Shown: in pieces, positions 55,263-64,000 of the stretch
Layout of the letters: each line of letters starts with the position of its first letter
Position numbering within the stretch: the first letter of the stretch is position 1
From: Stratiolaelaps scimitus
Taxonomy: Eukaryota; Arthropoda; Arachnida; Mesostigmata; Laelapidae
NCBI GenBank assembly: GCA_019614645.1
Contig: JABWDB010000007.1
Span: 2,728,001-2,792,000, forward strand
DNA: 64,000 bases
Direction of reading: 5' to 3'
Translations under genes and position numbers: made by a program
Notes under the pieces: model-generated
What the model saw: only the letters and a program-made list of their open reading frames with translations
Database searches by the model: none
Told to the model about the DNA's origin: nothing

Positions 55263-55826
55263 AGAGGACTTCATAGTTGCATGGTTGACTTTTAGGATAC
55301 GGCATGACCACATATGCCACAATGTAGATACCGAGAAGGCTAACCTTAATGACATGGTTGCAAGGATATTACGACCTAAACAACAGGTCGGTTTAAGTCG
55401 ACCTCAATCAAAGTGATCCAGTTGAAGCATCTTTATTAAGAAAACGACACTTTCCAAGGTAAAAGTGTAACTGATTGAACTCAACCCTATTTAGTATTTT
55501 GTGTGCATGTCACGGTGTACAATGTACAAAATACATAAATATTAATAGTTGTAAATATTATATATTTTAAATATTAATAGTAATTTGATAGTAATTATAC
55601 ATATATAGTTTTACATAAATCTAGTCACAAACCTTTGAGGTCTTGTCGGTTTGTTCCAGCTCTTTGGCTTCAACTTCTTCGAGTTTTTGCGAGAACGCAT
55701 CGAGATCTTCAACCCAGAGGTCCTTCGGGGTCTTCTTACGCAGGTTTTCCAGCTCTGCGATTTTGTCATCTCGCTTCTTGAGTAGTTCCTCTTTGCGTTC
55801 GTAGGTCAAATTCCACATAGTCATGC
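52580..55826 (-). CDS. TOP2: TOP2 C-gate end and acidic/basic C-terminal tail (five exons)
   Basis: Exon 55633-55826 opens with MTMWNLTYERKEEL, matching the start of the coiled-coil return near the C-gate (compare the Leu-Trp-Leu-Thr region of animal enzymes), and ends the conserved core with TPKDLWVEDLDAF and a Glu-rich helix. The next four exons are the poorly conserved tail: Lys/Glu-rich runs (AKRKEPKSEKAPKAEK), an acidic stretch (SEAEGDDAGDIDFSGDDSDG), likely nuclear-localisation clusters (KKRKVR, AKRKK), and a very acidic end, DSDSDF, like the terminal motif of vertebrate TOP2. Many SP, SD and SE sites suggest casein kinase 2 phosphorylation, as known for other animals. Confidence 0.92.
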
Positions 55827-58800
55827 CTAGGCAGGACCAAAGCCAGAGCGAAAAGTAACTCTCAGTTAGATTAGCACTGAGTTGTATCTGCAGTATTCAA
55901 AGTTCACTGCGAGCGGCTAATCTGGAAAAACTTCCTAGTCTTCTGTTATAATTTCCATAGGTACATTTTCCGGGCTGACTCACAGCCGACACTTGACGTT
56001 CACGGAACTTCCATAATTACATCGAATACAAGTCTTCGTGGATTTTGAAGCAGCGATCGATGCCATCTTGAAACAATCACTTGACGGCGCAACTGAGGTC
56101 GCCACCGAAGGTACTAAATCTCTTTAAAGAGATCTTCCAGACGAATCGCACCACTTGTGACGATGGTGTTGCTAAAATCATAGGCGTCGAACAGGCAACA
56201 GGATTTGCCTAACGAGATAACCTAGGTACGTTTCTATTCTAGGCCCTCCCCAACGATTTCCCCCTGCACACGCCACTAAGATCTCTGCGCTAACATCATT
56301 TTATGCGCCGATGATCCAGTGATGTGCAGCATAAGTCGACATCACTTACAACAGGTGGTACCCGCGACTTTAAATACCGGGATCGGTTTGCAAATTAACA
56401 ATGCTAAGATGGAGCATTAGCATAGCGTTCAGAGGAGGGGGGGCTTATTAGCCGAGATTGCGCCTGGATAGGGCACGTCTCATAGGGAGTTCCAGTCCTC
56501 TGGAAAAATCTAAACCTTCGAGATGTAACGGCTCTGGATAAGACTGGCAATTAGAATGTTTAGCCTTTTTCCTCTAGATGTATGCGTATATGTGAACTAA
56601 CATGTGTATGTGAACCAACATATATAATATATATATATATATATAAATTTGCAACAATATCACACCCGTTTATTGCTTCTACTTACTAAGCAGATAATCG
56701 TAGTCCTTTGCAAGAGCGTCGTCACGTTTGCCGCCGCTCTGGCCGCCAGAGCTGCCACTGGCCTGCGAACTATCTTCTTGAGTCTGCTCCTCATCTTCAT
56801 TATCGCCTGCTTCGGCCTCTTTCTCCTGCTCGGTCTTTTGGGCGTCCTTCCATCGGAGCACCGGATCAGGGTCATAGCCTCGTTCAACAAGCAGTCGAAT
56901 CAGTTCCTTTTTTTTCTTGTTTTCCACCCGAATTACGTCGTCACATTTTTCTACGATGAAGCGCGCCTGCATTCATGTTTTCACACACGAATAGATAGGG
57001 GTATCGTTAGCAAAAATCACGTCAATCGTATGACCGGTGATAATGTATAATGTTCGTTTGGATGTGTAGAAGCTGTTCGTGGAGTCACTCTGGTTGTTGT
57101 GAATGGTGGCATGTGTCGTTACCGAAAAAGGGCTAGTTTTACGAAAAAAATTCTTGAAAAATTGTTTTCCCAGTATAGTCAATAGGTTTCTTGCGGTCAT
57201 AGATCACTTTTGTCGCCCGAAATCGATCACTTTCTATCTTACAATCAGAGAGCTGAAATATATTAAACAAGCGTCTCATTATGCAGCTCAGTGGAGGAAA
57301 GCACCACCGGACACAATCAATTTACCTGATTCGTTAAGCGGCTGGCTTCAGCAGTCAATAGTCCGATGAGGTAATCCTTACGCTTGACGTAACCCCTCAA
57401 TCGGACCTCGTAGAACTCCTCCAGGATCTGTTCGGGTGTGTCATAAAATCGGATACAGCCATTCGAATCGAACAACACCATCGATGACGTGGCCATCGTT
57501 GTTTGCAGTTTGAAGACCTTGTGGAGGCCATCAGAACGGGCCTTCTCGAAGTTGGCGGCTTCCATCGTCACCACGAAGTTCACCTTCGTGTCCGTATTGT
57601 ATTCCCGATAGTCAGAAATTACTCCGGGCACCTAAGTTATGGAGGACACATTTCAGTTATGACCTTCGTGTATGTAGTGCCGAACCAACTCGAAATATAC
57701 CTGCTCGGCCACAGTTCCCACTTCGAAGAGTATAGTAATAATAATCTCAACAAGCCCTCATGAGCATTATCTTGGTTGCAATCTCGTTGGCTGACTACAG
57801 CTGGTTTCACGACATCTGCCTAAATTTCGATTAACAGATTGATTTAAGGGAAACATTTGCATTGAATAATCTATTTTAGCATGTACCGCAGTCGCGAACT
57901 TCGCATCCCCACGGTGAATCCTGAAGAAAATGTCGAGATTCCGCAGGCCATGTTTGCCTACTGGTGACGCTAACACTGTACAACACTTTACTTTGCAATG
58001 CAGTGCAGGACACTACAGAGATATCATACACACCTTTTCGGTTCCGTGAAGTAGCGCTTCTAGAACGTTCTCTTTGTAGGTCTGAGTCCACACTTTAACG
58101 GGCAACTCCGTGATCTGGACACGGTTATTACTTAACAGGCAGATTTCGCCGTGAATCACAATACGACTACCAGCATCGAGGGAAACAATCTCGCCTTCGA
58201 AGCCCTTCAGAACACAGTAAATAGGTTGTAGTTTCAGCGTTCGAAATGAGTAAGAAACGCATGCGTGTGATTAGGGGAAATTTAAGCCACCTTCGCTCCA
58301 ACTCGGAACGGTCGATCTGCAAAATGCTTTTTTTTTTATCGTAGCCAAATATCAAGAGGTCTAACGTCTCCATTTTGTTCAAAGGCGTCCCCATTTATAT
58401 GAACACTTCTAAGATTTGTTTCACTCTGAGACCTGTATTAAGTATTGGCTAAATTTCGCAAGCAACGTCGATGCAGCATAGTGTACGATATCATTCTATT
58501 CCACACACGCATCTGACTTACCTTATACCAGGGATGCATTTTTTTGACAGGTTGGTCGTTGATTAAACGACGCACATTGTCCACCACATCCCTCGGATTA
58601 TAGTTAGGTATCTTCGTGCTCCAACCGGTGCCAATGCCTTCGGCGCCATTGACAAGAATCATGGGAATGATCGGCAGATAGTACTCAGGCTCGATCTTCT
58701 GATTGTCATCATAAAGGCTGTTCAAGATGGGGTCATCCAGAACGGGGAACAGAAATCTTGCTAAAGGCGAGAGTTTCGTAAAAATGTACCTGTAGGCGAG

Positions 58801-60993
58801 TGCACAATAGCGATAGGCAAAATCCGTTACACAGCTGTAACTAGACCAACGTGTAGATTTGGATTAGACGTAGATCTTCCTCAGTTACTGAACTACTCGC
58901 TGATGATTTCTCGCTACGGCAAAGGGAGAAATCTCCAAGCTCGTCTGTGTCTACATAGTAATACTATCAGCGAGGTTCAGTGGCTCACGAATAATAATGG
59001 CTGCTAACATCTGACCCTTCCATTGTTTCTATTATGCTATAAAAAAAGTGCCCACATTTACGACCATGTGAGCATGTGCTGCCTTTCATTCCCGAGCAAA
59101 ATTCTTACTCGTCCCTTAGAGTAAGAATTTTTTCCTAGCTCGGAAGTCGAGTTGACGAGAACGCAATGGCATAAATAGACGATATTCGTGACCCACAAAA
59201 TTTCGCCATTTATCTGAGGATTATTGACATTCATTCAGCGATCACTGGTCGAATTCGTTCAGTTCTCAGTGCTAAACATAGTAGTAGCACTAGTCAATAC
59301 CAAGAAGGGCGGTGATATCGAACATCGTCAACAGTTTCAAAAAAAGGTGAGGCGGTCACGTTGTTGACATGCATTAGCATACCAACAGGCCCCCCTTTAG
59401 AAATCGAAGTAGCAGTAGTCATACGAGGTCAAAACTGGTGGCCTGGCAGTGCATTTGTGTATGCCTTGCAACCGGCGGTAGGACACTTAGGCGCACGGAT
59501 TCGATTTTCATTTAAGGGGTCCGCCTTACGAAACAATGCCAAAAGCGGTTCCGTTCCGACATTCAACGTTGGCCGAAAGTCTGCCCGAAAAAGTTGACAT
59601 TAGTTATCATAGTGAGACACCGTACGATGAAGCACATGTATAGAAGATCACCTGGGCGACGCCGAATCTTTGCCGCCCTGCAATCGGGTGCCGAACTGAC
59701 CAATCGGCTGTAGAAGATTGATATTGTTTGAGCCAACGAAATTCTGAGCCAAATTGATGATCGTCATCATAAGACTCTGCTCGCCGTGGTGGTACGCCGA
59801 CATCTCGGCGACAGAGCCGGCTAATTGGGCCACCTTTACCTCGCGTTTGTCGTTTCGTTTCATACACGTGAAAAGCACCTTCAGAAAATGGAAGCGACAG
59901 AGAAAGCCGTCAGATTAGATAGCTGATATACACTTGACGTGACTAGCAAGGCCGTCCTGAAAAACTCTCAATTCCTACTGTGAACACAGATGTTATGATA
60001 AACGACGATCTGTCTCGGGACGTACTAACTGAAATGACATAACGATTTGGTGGTGAGTCGAAATTGTTGATTGCGAGTGTAACAGAAATTGCGTGAATTT
60101 CTTCTATGCGTTACCTTACGTTGTCCCGGTTTTAGGCCGTCGACAAGTGACGGAATCGACCTCTCATTGTCCATATTCGAGAACAGGATCAGCTCCTTGT
60201 GCACAAACTCGTGGAACGATACGGCTCGTGTATCCTTGTTGTAAAGGTAGATTTCAGGCAGACCCATTTCGCGACGCTGCTTTCTCTCCTCCATGCCCTG
60301 TGTCAACCACGTTTTGCGCTACACGACAACAAAGTCATAGCAACAGCGATTCGGCGATTGTTAATTAGTACTAATTTAGATCGAAGCTAAGCAATTGGCT
60401 ATTCATAATCCCGTCATGAAGTGGGCGTTCATCGTATTCTTTGTGGAGGGTGGTGGAAGCCGTTGGGAGGCGAAGAACTTATTCAAGTGCGCAAATATTT
60501 ATAGCAAATCTTTATAGAGATATATAGTGATCCACAAAGATTGAGGATACAATTGAATCTTCCACTCAATAGCGTCCTCACCTCCTCGATCATCTTCTTG
60601 GAAAAGGCAAGTGTTATTGAGCTGTCATCCTCAGCGCCCGTGTATCGGAACGGGATTCTGTGCCGCATCATATTAGAAAAGTACTCCTTGGCTTCCTTTG
60701 CAGTAGACGTACCCAAACCTGCGAAGGTAGTCCCGGAGAACGAAGCATCACTCAACGTCAATTAGAGATATATACTGAATTATGTCAGCTATTACCAAGT
60801 TTATTACCAAGTAAAAAAGAATAAATGGTCAAGAAGCGATTAGTTGGTAACTTCCTTTCCCGCAAGCTCACGTGTGGTGCATCGAAATATAGTCCTACTA
60901 TGCTCAGTGCCAGATGTTCAAGGAATTGTGGAACTCTTAAAATGCTTTTTTAAGTTATTGAGTTCGATTGCCCTTTTGCCGTTTGAACGTCAA

Positions 60994-61075
<82 letters not shown>

Positions 61076-64000
61076 TAGTGAAAATAAACAATAGTTCGAG
61101 AGGACGCACCCTTGTAATACTTGATTCTCCAAGTATTCCAATTCGGGGTAGCTGTCTTCCACTCCTCGAATTCCGGCAGCGAGAAAAACGACAGCTCTCG
61201 ATTAGATCCCTTGAACGCCTTCACAATCGGAGTGATGAACTCCTCGAGAAAATCCATTCGCAACAGGGAGGGCCAGTTGTGGTGCACAAAGTTGATCAAG
61301 AGACCCTTGATATGCGACCCATCTTGATCCTGCTCAGGCGGTATCAGGAACGAACATCACCGCACATATAAACAGGTTAATCTCGTCGATGGCGAACGCG
61401 ACTCAGCTAATTCTCTCTCTCTCTCTCTCTCTCTACTCTTTCTCCGCTAGTTCAGTAGACAAAAGTAATGATTGTCACACAAATTACAGCTCCAACTGAA
61501 CTGAACATGATATCGAGCTACCCGATATTCGGCTGTGTGAAGAGCGAGAGGCAGTGGGTAATGAGCTGTGCTGAATATCCAACAGGTTCTATCTTCCTCA
61601 CAGTTGCACCTACGCAACTGACAGATCATTTGGCGCCAGATACAAACCTGATCGGTCATTATCATGACCTTGCCATAGCGAAGGGTCTTCATGTCGTCCG
61701 AGCTGTCATACTTCTTCTTGTATTGTAGACCACAAATCTGGAAATGATCCAATCCATTAGTTCTATGAGGGATAGCGCACTTCCAATGCCTACCGGATCT
61801 ACCCGAGAGGAAAAACGCTACACACAAGCTAAATAGTCGTACGCAGCGAAACAATCTTGAGGTCCGCATGGCCACAAACATCAATTGAGCCTGCCGCCCC
61901 CTATGTTAGAGGTAGACCCGAAGGAATAGGCATCAGGCAATAATCAGTTTGAACTACCTTGATAATATTGTTGATCTCGGCATTTTCCAACAGTTGTTTG
62001 GTCGTTGCTTCCCGTACATTCAGCAGCTTTCCCCGCAAAGGGAATACACCGTACTTATCTCTTCCAATGACGCCGAGACCTGACACCGCTAGCGTTTTGG
62101 CGGAGTCGCCCTCGGTAAGGATGAGCGTGCAGTCGACAGACCTCGCCGTGCCAGCGTCGTTTGCATCCTCCAGCTTCGGGATCCCTAAAACACGTTGATA
62201 CGTTCCGAGCATTAATCAAAGCGATCCTCGAGTTTACGTCACGTCTACAGGGAACAATGGTGAACGAATTCACTAGGAACAACATCGACTGCAGCTCAGA
62301 GACTCTGTCACTAATTATCATTATTATTATTACAACAGTTGGCATTCTATACCATTCATCGGAGGCAAACCAGTCGCACGATTAATTCGCCCTATACTAT
62401 CAGGCCATAGTGGCGTGCATACGTTGGCCTACCTTTGAGTTTCGCGTGCTTTGTTTTCGAGCACTTTTTCGTCATCTCCTTCTGCGCCTTGAAATGGACA
62501 AAGGTCATAATCGAGTCGACAACGCCCGACTTCAGCACGCCATTGTAGAACTTATCGGATAGTTCACAGGTCGAGCCGAACTTCTTCACCTGAAGTGTCA
62601 TGTTTTCCTTTGTCTGCGAATCGAACGACGGATTCTCGACGAGACAGTTGACGAAAATCCACATATGATCTTTCATCTGCTTCTTCGTTATGTTAACACC
62701 CTGTTTATTCTTCTTCTTTATCTGTTCCGAGAGCTTTTTCGATACGCAGTCCATGATATAGTCCACGTGGGTGCCGCCCTTCGTTGTGGCGATACTAAAT
62801 ATGTAAATAAAATGAAAAATGATACGTGGTTTACCCTCGGGTTATTATGAAAGCAATCGATATTTGTAAGGGTATATACGCCCTAATTGGCAACACGTAA
62901 TTATCGTATCATGTCGGTTCACTAACTACTGAGAGAGCTGCTAAGAGCGTATGTATTCATGGATTTCCCGAGAGTTGCCAAAAATTCGCTTACGCATTCG
63001 ACCCTGACGTGGTGTACACCTACTCAACTCTTCCATTTGGTTTTGTTCGTTGTATTTCAAGTTCTACTGTTGTGCATTGTTTGCTAGTTTCTGCTGGTGA
63101 ACGTGTCTAAATCTCTTGTAACGGGCAATTCGAAACTAGCTGAAAGATGACACTCGAGTCTCGTGTAGTACGCGGTCTGGAAAGTGGTTCACTTCGATAG
63201 AAACAATCCGCGCCATTAGCTGACTTCCAAAAAAGTTGAATGAAATCATTTGGCCACGCTCTTTACACACACTTACTTGTTAACGAAGCTCATTTGCTTG
63301 AATTCGCCTTCGGGCGAGGGACAGCAAGCGACCTCCCAGCGTGGACTAACCACTTCATGGACTACCGCCAGCGGCTTATCGTCATCCTCATTGACGCACT
63401 TTGACGTGAACATCTGAACGTAATCCTTGAACGTTCTAATTGGCAGTCTGTGGTTGTTTCCCCACACGACCGGCCATCGTCGATACAAAAGTGTTTATTA
63501 GAGGAGCGGTTCACAGTGGAAAATGATCACTATATGTCCACTACATGGAATGAGCACATCGATGTTAGTCGTTTCGAATATTGAACCCCGAAATCGCATA
63601 TCAATATTATGCGGTCCGTTAGGTTCAAGTGTCCTATCCGCCCGAGTCGCGCACTCAGCGAGCGACGGACGGGTTACCACGGCGAACTCTCCCAACTAGT
63701 CTTTTCTAAGTATATTTATCCTGATTTCTTCGCCTTTATTGCCTCGAACTTTTTGCCTTTCTTTCGCCTTAATTGCCTCGAAATTTTTGCAAATGTCAAA
63801 TTTCAGCATATAAACATGCGCGAATTGTACTTCCCTACGTTAATTCCCCACAGGAATTACTTACACTTGCCCATTAAGATGGACTTTCACGCCAGCGGTA
63901 CACCCGGCGACATCGTACGCCCGTCGGCTGACCAGAGCTACGAAATCCTTGTCCAGTCTGTCCATGCTGAACTTCGACAAGTCCGGGTAAAAGGTCACCT
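52580..64000 (-). CDS. TOP2: DNA topoisomerase II (partial, 5' end beyond window)
   Basis: Type IIA topoisomerase: a homodimer that passes one DNA duplex through an ATP-gated double-strand break in another, needed for chromosome segregation. Eighteen minus-strand exons were placed: 63865-64000, 63277-63447, 62433-62794, 61958-62184, 61648-61737, 61110-61329, 60582-60718, 60115-60318, 59652-59878, 58522-58789, 58034-58204, 57326-57631, 56687-56966, 55633-55826, 54958-55092, 54345-54695, 53413-53533 and 52580-52752. Phases agree across every joint and give 1,256 residues before the stop; about 240 N-terminal residues (the GHKL ATPase fold) are outside the window. Animal enzymes are about 1,450-1,600 residues, so the total fits. 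The acceptor of the 53.5 kb exon is the one joint I am unsure of by five bases. Introns carry only AT-rich DNA, microsatellites and dispersed repeats. Confidence 0.98.
52885..52970. repeat. Dispersed repeat E, copy 1
   Basis: Shared with 59518-59605 in the same orientation: CCTTACGAAGCAATGC (CCTTACGAAACAATGC), CCGT, GACGTTCAA (GACATTCAA), GTTGGC or TTGGC, GTCAGCCCGAAAA (GTCTGCCCGAAAA) and ACATTAG. The two copies are moderately diverged; both lie in TOP2 introns. Confidence 0.6.
53243..53286. repeat. Repeat D, copy 2
   Basis: Same sequence and orientation as 52239-52283, immediately before the region that overlaps the penultimate TOP2 exon on the other strand. Confidence 0.8.
55205..55259. 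repeat. (TA)n microsatellite in a TOP2 intron
   Basis: A pure TA run directly followed by dispersed repeat B copy 2, the same arrangement as at 44.6-44.8 kb. Confidence 0.95.
55259..55368. repeat. Dispersed repeat B, copy 2
   Basis: Same orientation as 44690-44811: CAATAGAGGACTTCATAGTT, GCATGGTTGACT, GATACGGCATGACCACATAT, then GCTAACCTT and GACATGGTTG. Both copies abut a (TA)n on the left. Confidence 0.75.
56687..60718 (-). CDS. TOP2: TOP2 DNA breakage-reunion core (seven exons)
   Basis: Exon 60582-60718 begins GLGTSTAKEAKEYF. Exons 60115-60318 and 59652-59878 carry KELILFSNMDNERSIPS, DGLKPGQRK, VAQLAGSVAEMSAYHHGE and NLLQPIGQFGTR, the winged-helix region. The catalytic tyrosine that attaches to DNA is the Tyr of SPRY: the Arg codon is split between exons (CCC AG|G), and Tyr is the first whole codon of exon 58522-58789 (YIFTKLSPLARFLFP), matching human TOP2A Tyr805. 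The tower follows (VNGAEGIGTGWSTKIPN, ITELPVKVWTQTYKENVLE, DYREYNTDTKVNFVV, LHKVFKLQTT), and exon 56687-56966 holds a coiled coil and a Glu/Ser/Gly-rich insert that is not conserved. All catalytic parts are intact. Confidence 0.97.
59518..59605. repeat. Dispersed repeat E, copy 2
   Basis: Partner of 52885-52970, located in the intron left of the exon at 59652-59878. It overlaps a 78-codon plus-strand frame that is probably part of the same mobile sequence. Confidence 0.6.
60991..61075. repeat. Compound (TA)n-(TAA)n microsatellite
   Basis: A TA run of about 50 bases switches directly to about eleven TAA triplets, ending 35 bases before the 3' border of the TOP2 exon at 61110-61329. Confidence 0.95.
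61110..62184 (-). CDS. TOP2: TOP2 TOPRIM metal-binding region (three exons)
   Basis: Exon 61958-62184 has LILTEGDSAKTLA with the invariant catalytic Glu, VIGRDKYGVFPLRGKLLNVR and ENAEINNIIK. Exon 61648-61737 has ICGLQYKKKYD and YGKVMIMTDQ. Exon 61110-61329 begins DQDGSHIKGLLINF, so the acidic TDQDQDG metal-binding motif is assembled across an intron (TDQ|DQDG). It continues with NWPSLLR, FLEEFITPIVKA and SLPEFEEW. These residues hold the two magnesium ions used for strand cleavage. All key acidic residues are present. Confidence 0.97.
61406..61436. repeat. (CT)n microsatellite
   Basis: A pure CT run in the TOP2 intron right of the 61110-61329 exon, pyrimidine on the plus strand and thus purine on the transcribed sense strand. 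Confidence 0.9.
62433..64000 (-). CDS. TOP2: TOP2 transducer part of the ATPase region (three exons, first partial)
   Basis: Exon 63865-64000 (open to the right edge) reads VTFYPDLSKF, DRLDKDFVALVSRRAYD and VKVHLNG. Exon 63277-63447 continues LPIRTFKDYVQMF and HEVVSPRWEVA. Exon 62433-62794 has IATTKGGTHVDYI, then VNITKKQMKDHMWIFVNCL and SQTKENMT, where the QTK loop contacts the ATP gamma-phosphate. The donor of the first exon could be read as CAA|GTGTAA or CAAGT|GTAAGT; the second keeps the phase and is used here. Confidence 0.96.

Overview
The window is animal nuclear DNA. It has spliced genes with GT-AG introns, long intergenic and intronic tracts full of (TA)n, (GA)n and CAG/CTG/GCC repeats, and proteins closest to arthropod and other animal orthologues. 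A mite or other chelicerate is my best guess, but that is an inference from protein flavour and repeat content; no single marker proves it. I see no bacterial operons, CRISPR arrays, rRNA or tRNA genes.

Layout, left to right. (1) 168-3429, minus: the first seven coding exons of the E3 ubiquitin ligase CBL, running off the left edge. (2) 3430-12171: intergenic DNA with a decayed reverse transcriptase relic (about 7.35-8.02 kb) flanked by a degenerate direct repeat, a possible unrecognised minus-strand coding pair near 9.4-9.85 kb, and a dense triplet-repeat zone upstream of the next gene. (3) 12172-35226, plus: a complete four-exon eIF4E-binding protein gene (4E-BP/Thor) with a 17.5 kb first intron. 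(4) 38829-41466, minus: a complete two-exon SEC23 gene. (5) 44440-48147, plus: five exons of the mitochondrial ubiquinone-synthesis methyltransferase COQ3. Its last exon is not certain and may lie at 51.1 kb. (6) 49230-50627, plus: an intronless DEG/ENaC-type sodium channel gene. (7) 52580-64000, minus: eighteen coding exons of DNA topoisomerase II, from the end of its ATPase region to the stop codon, with the 5' end beyond the right edge.

I built the exon models by hand. They join conserved blocks at GT-AG sites whose reading phases match, except where an entry says otherwise. The genes are functionally unrelated housekeeping, signalling and channel genes: TORC1-controlled translation (4E-BP), receptor ubiquitination (CBL), COPII export (SEC23), coenzyme Q (COQ3), cation conductance (DEG/ENaC) and DNA topology (TOP2). 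They are simply neighbours. I found no convincing new multi-gene system. The most useful leads are the unresolved COQ3 3' end with a channel gene possibly inside its last intron, the RT relic and its flanking repeats, several unclassified dispersed repeat families, and a few unrecognised open frames.
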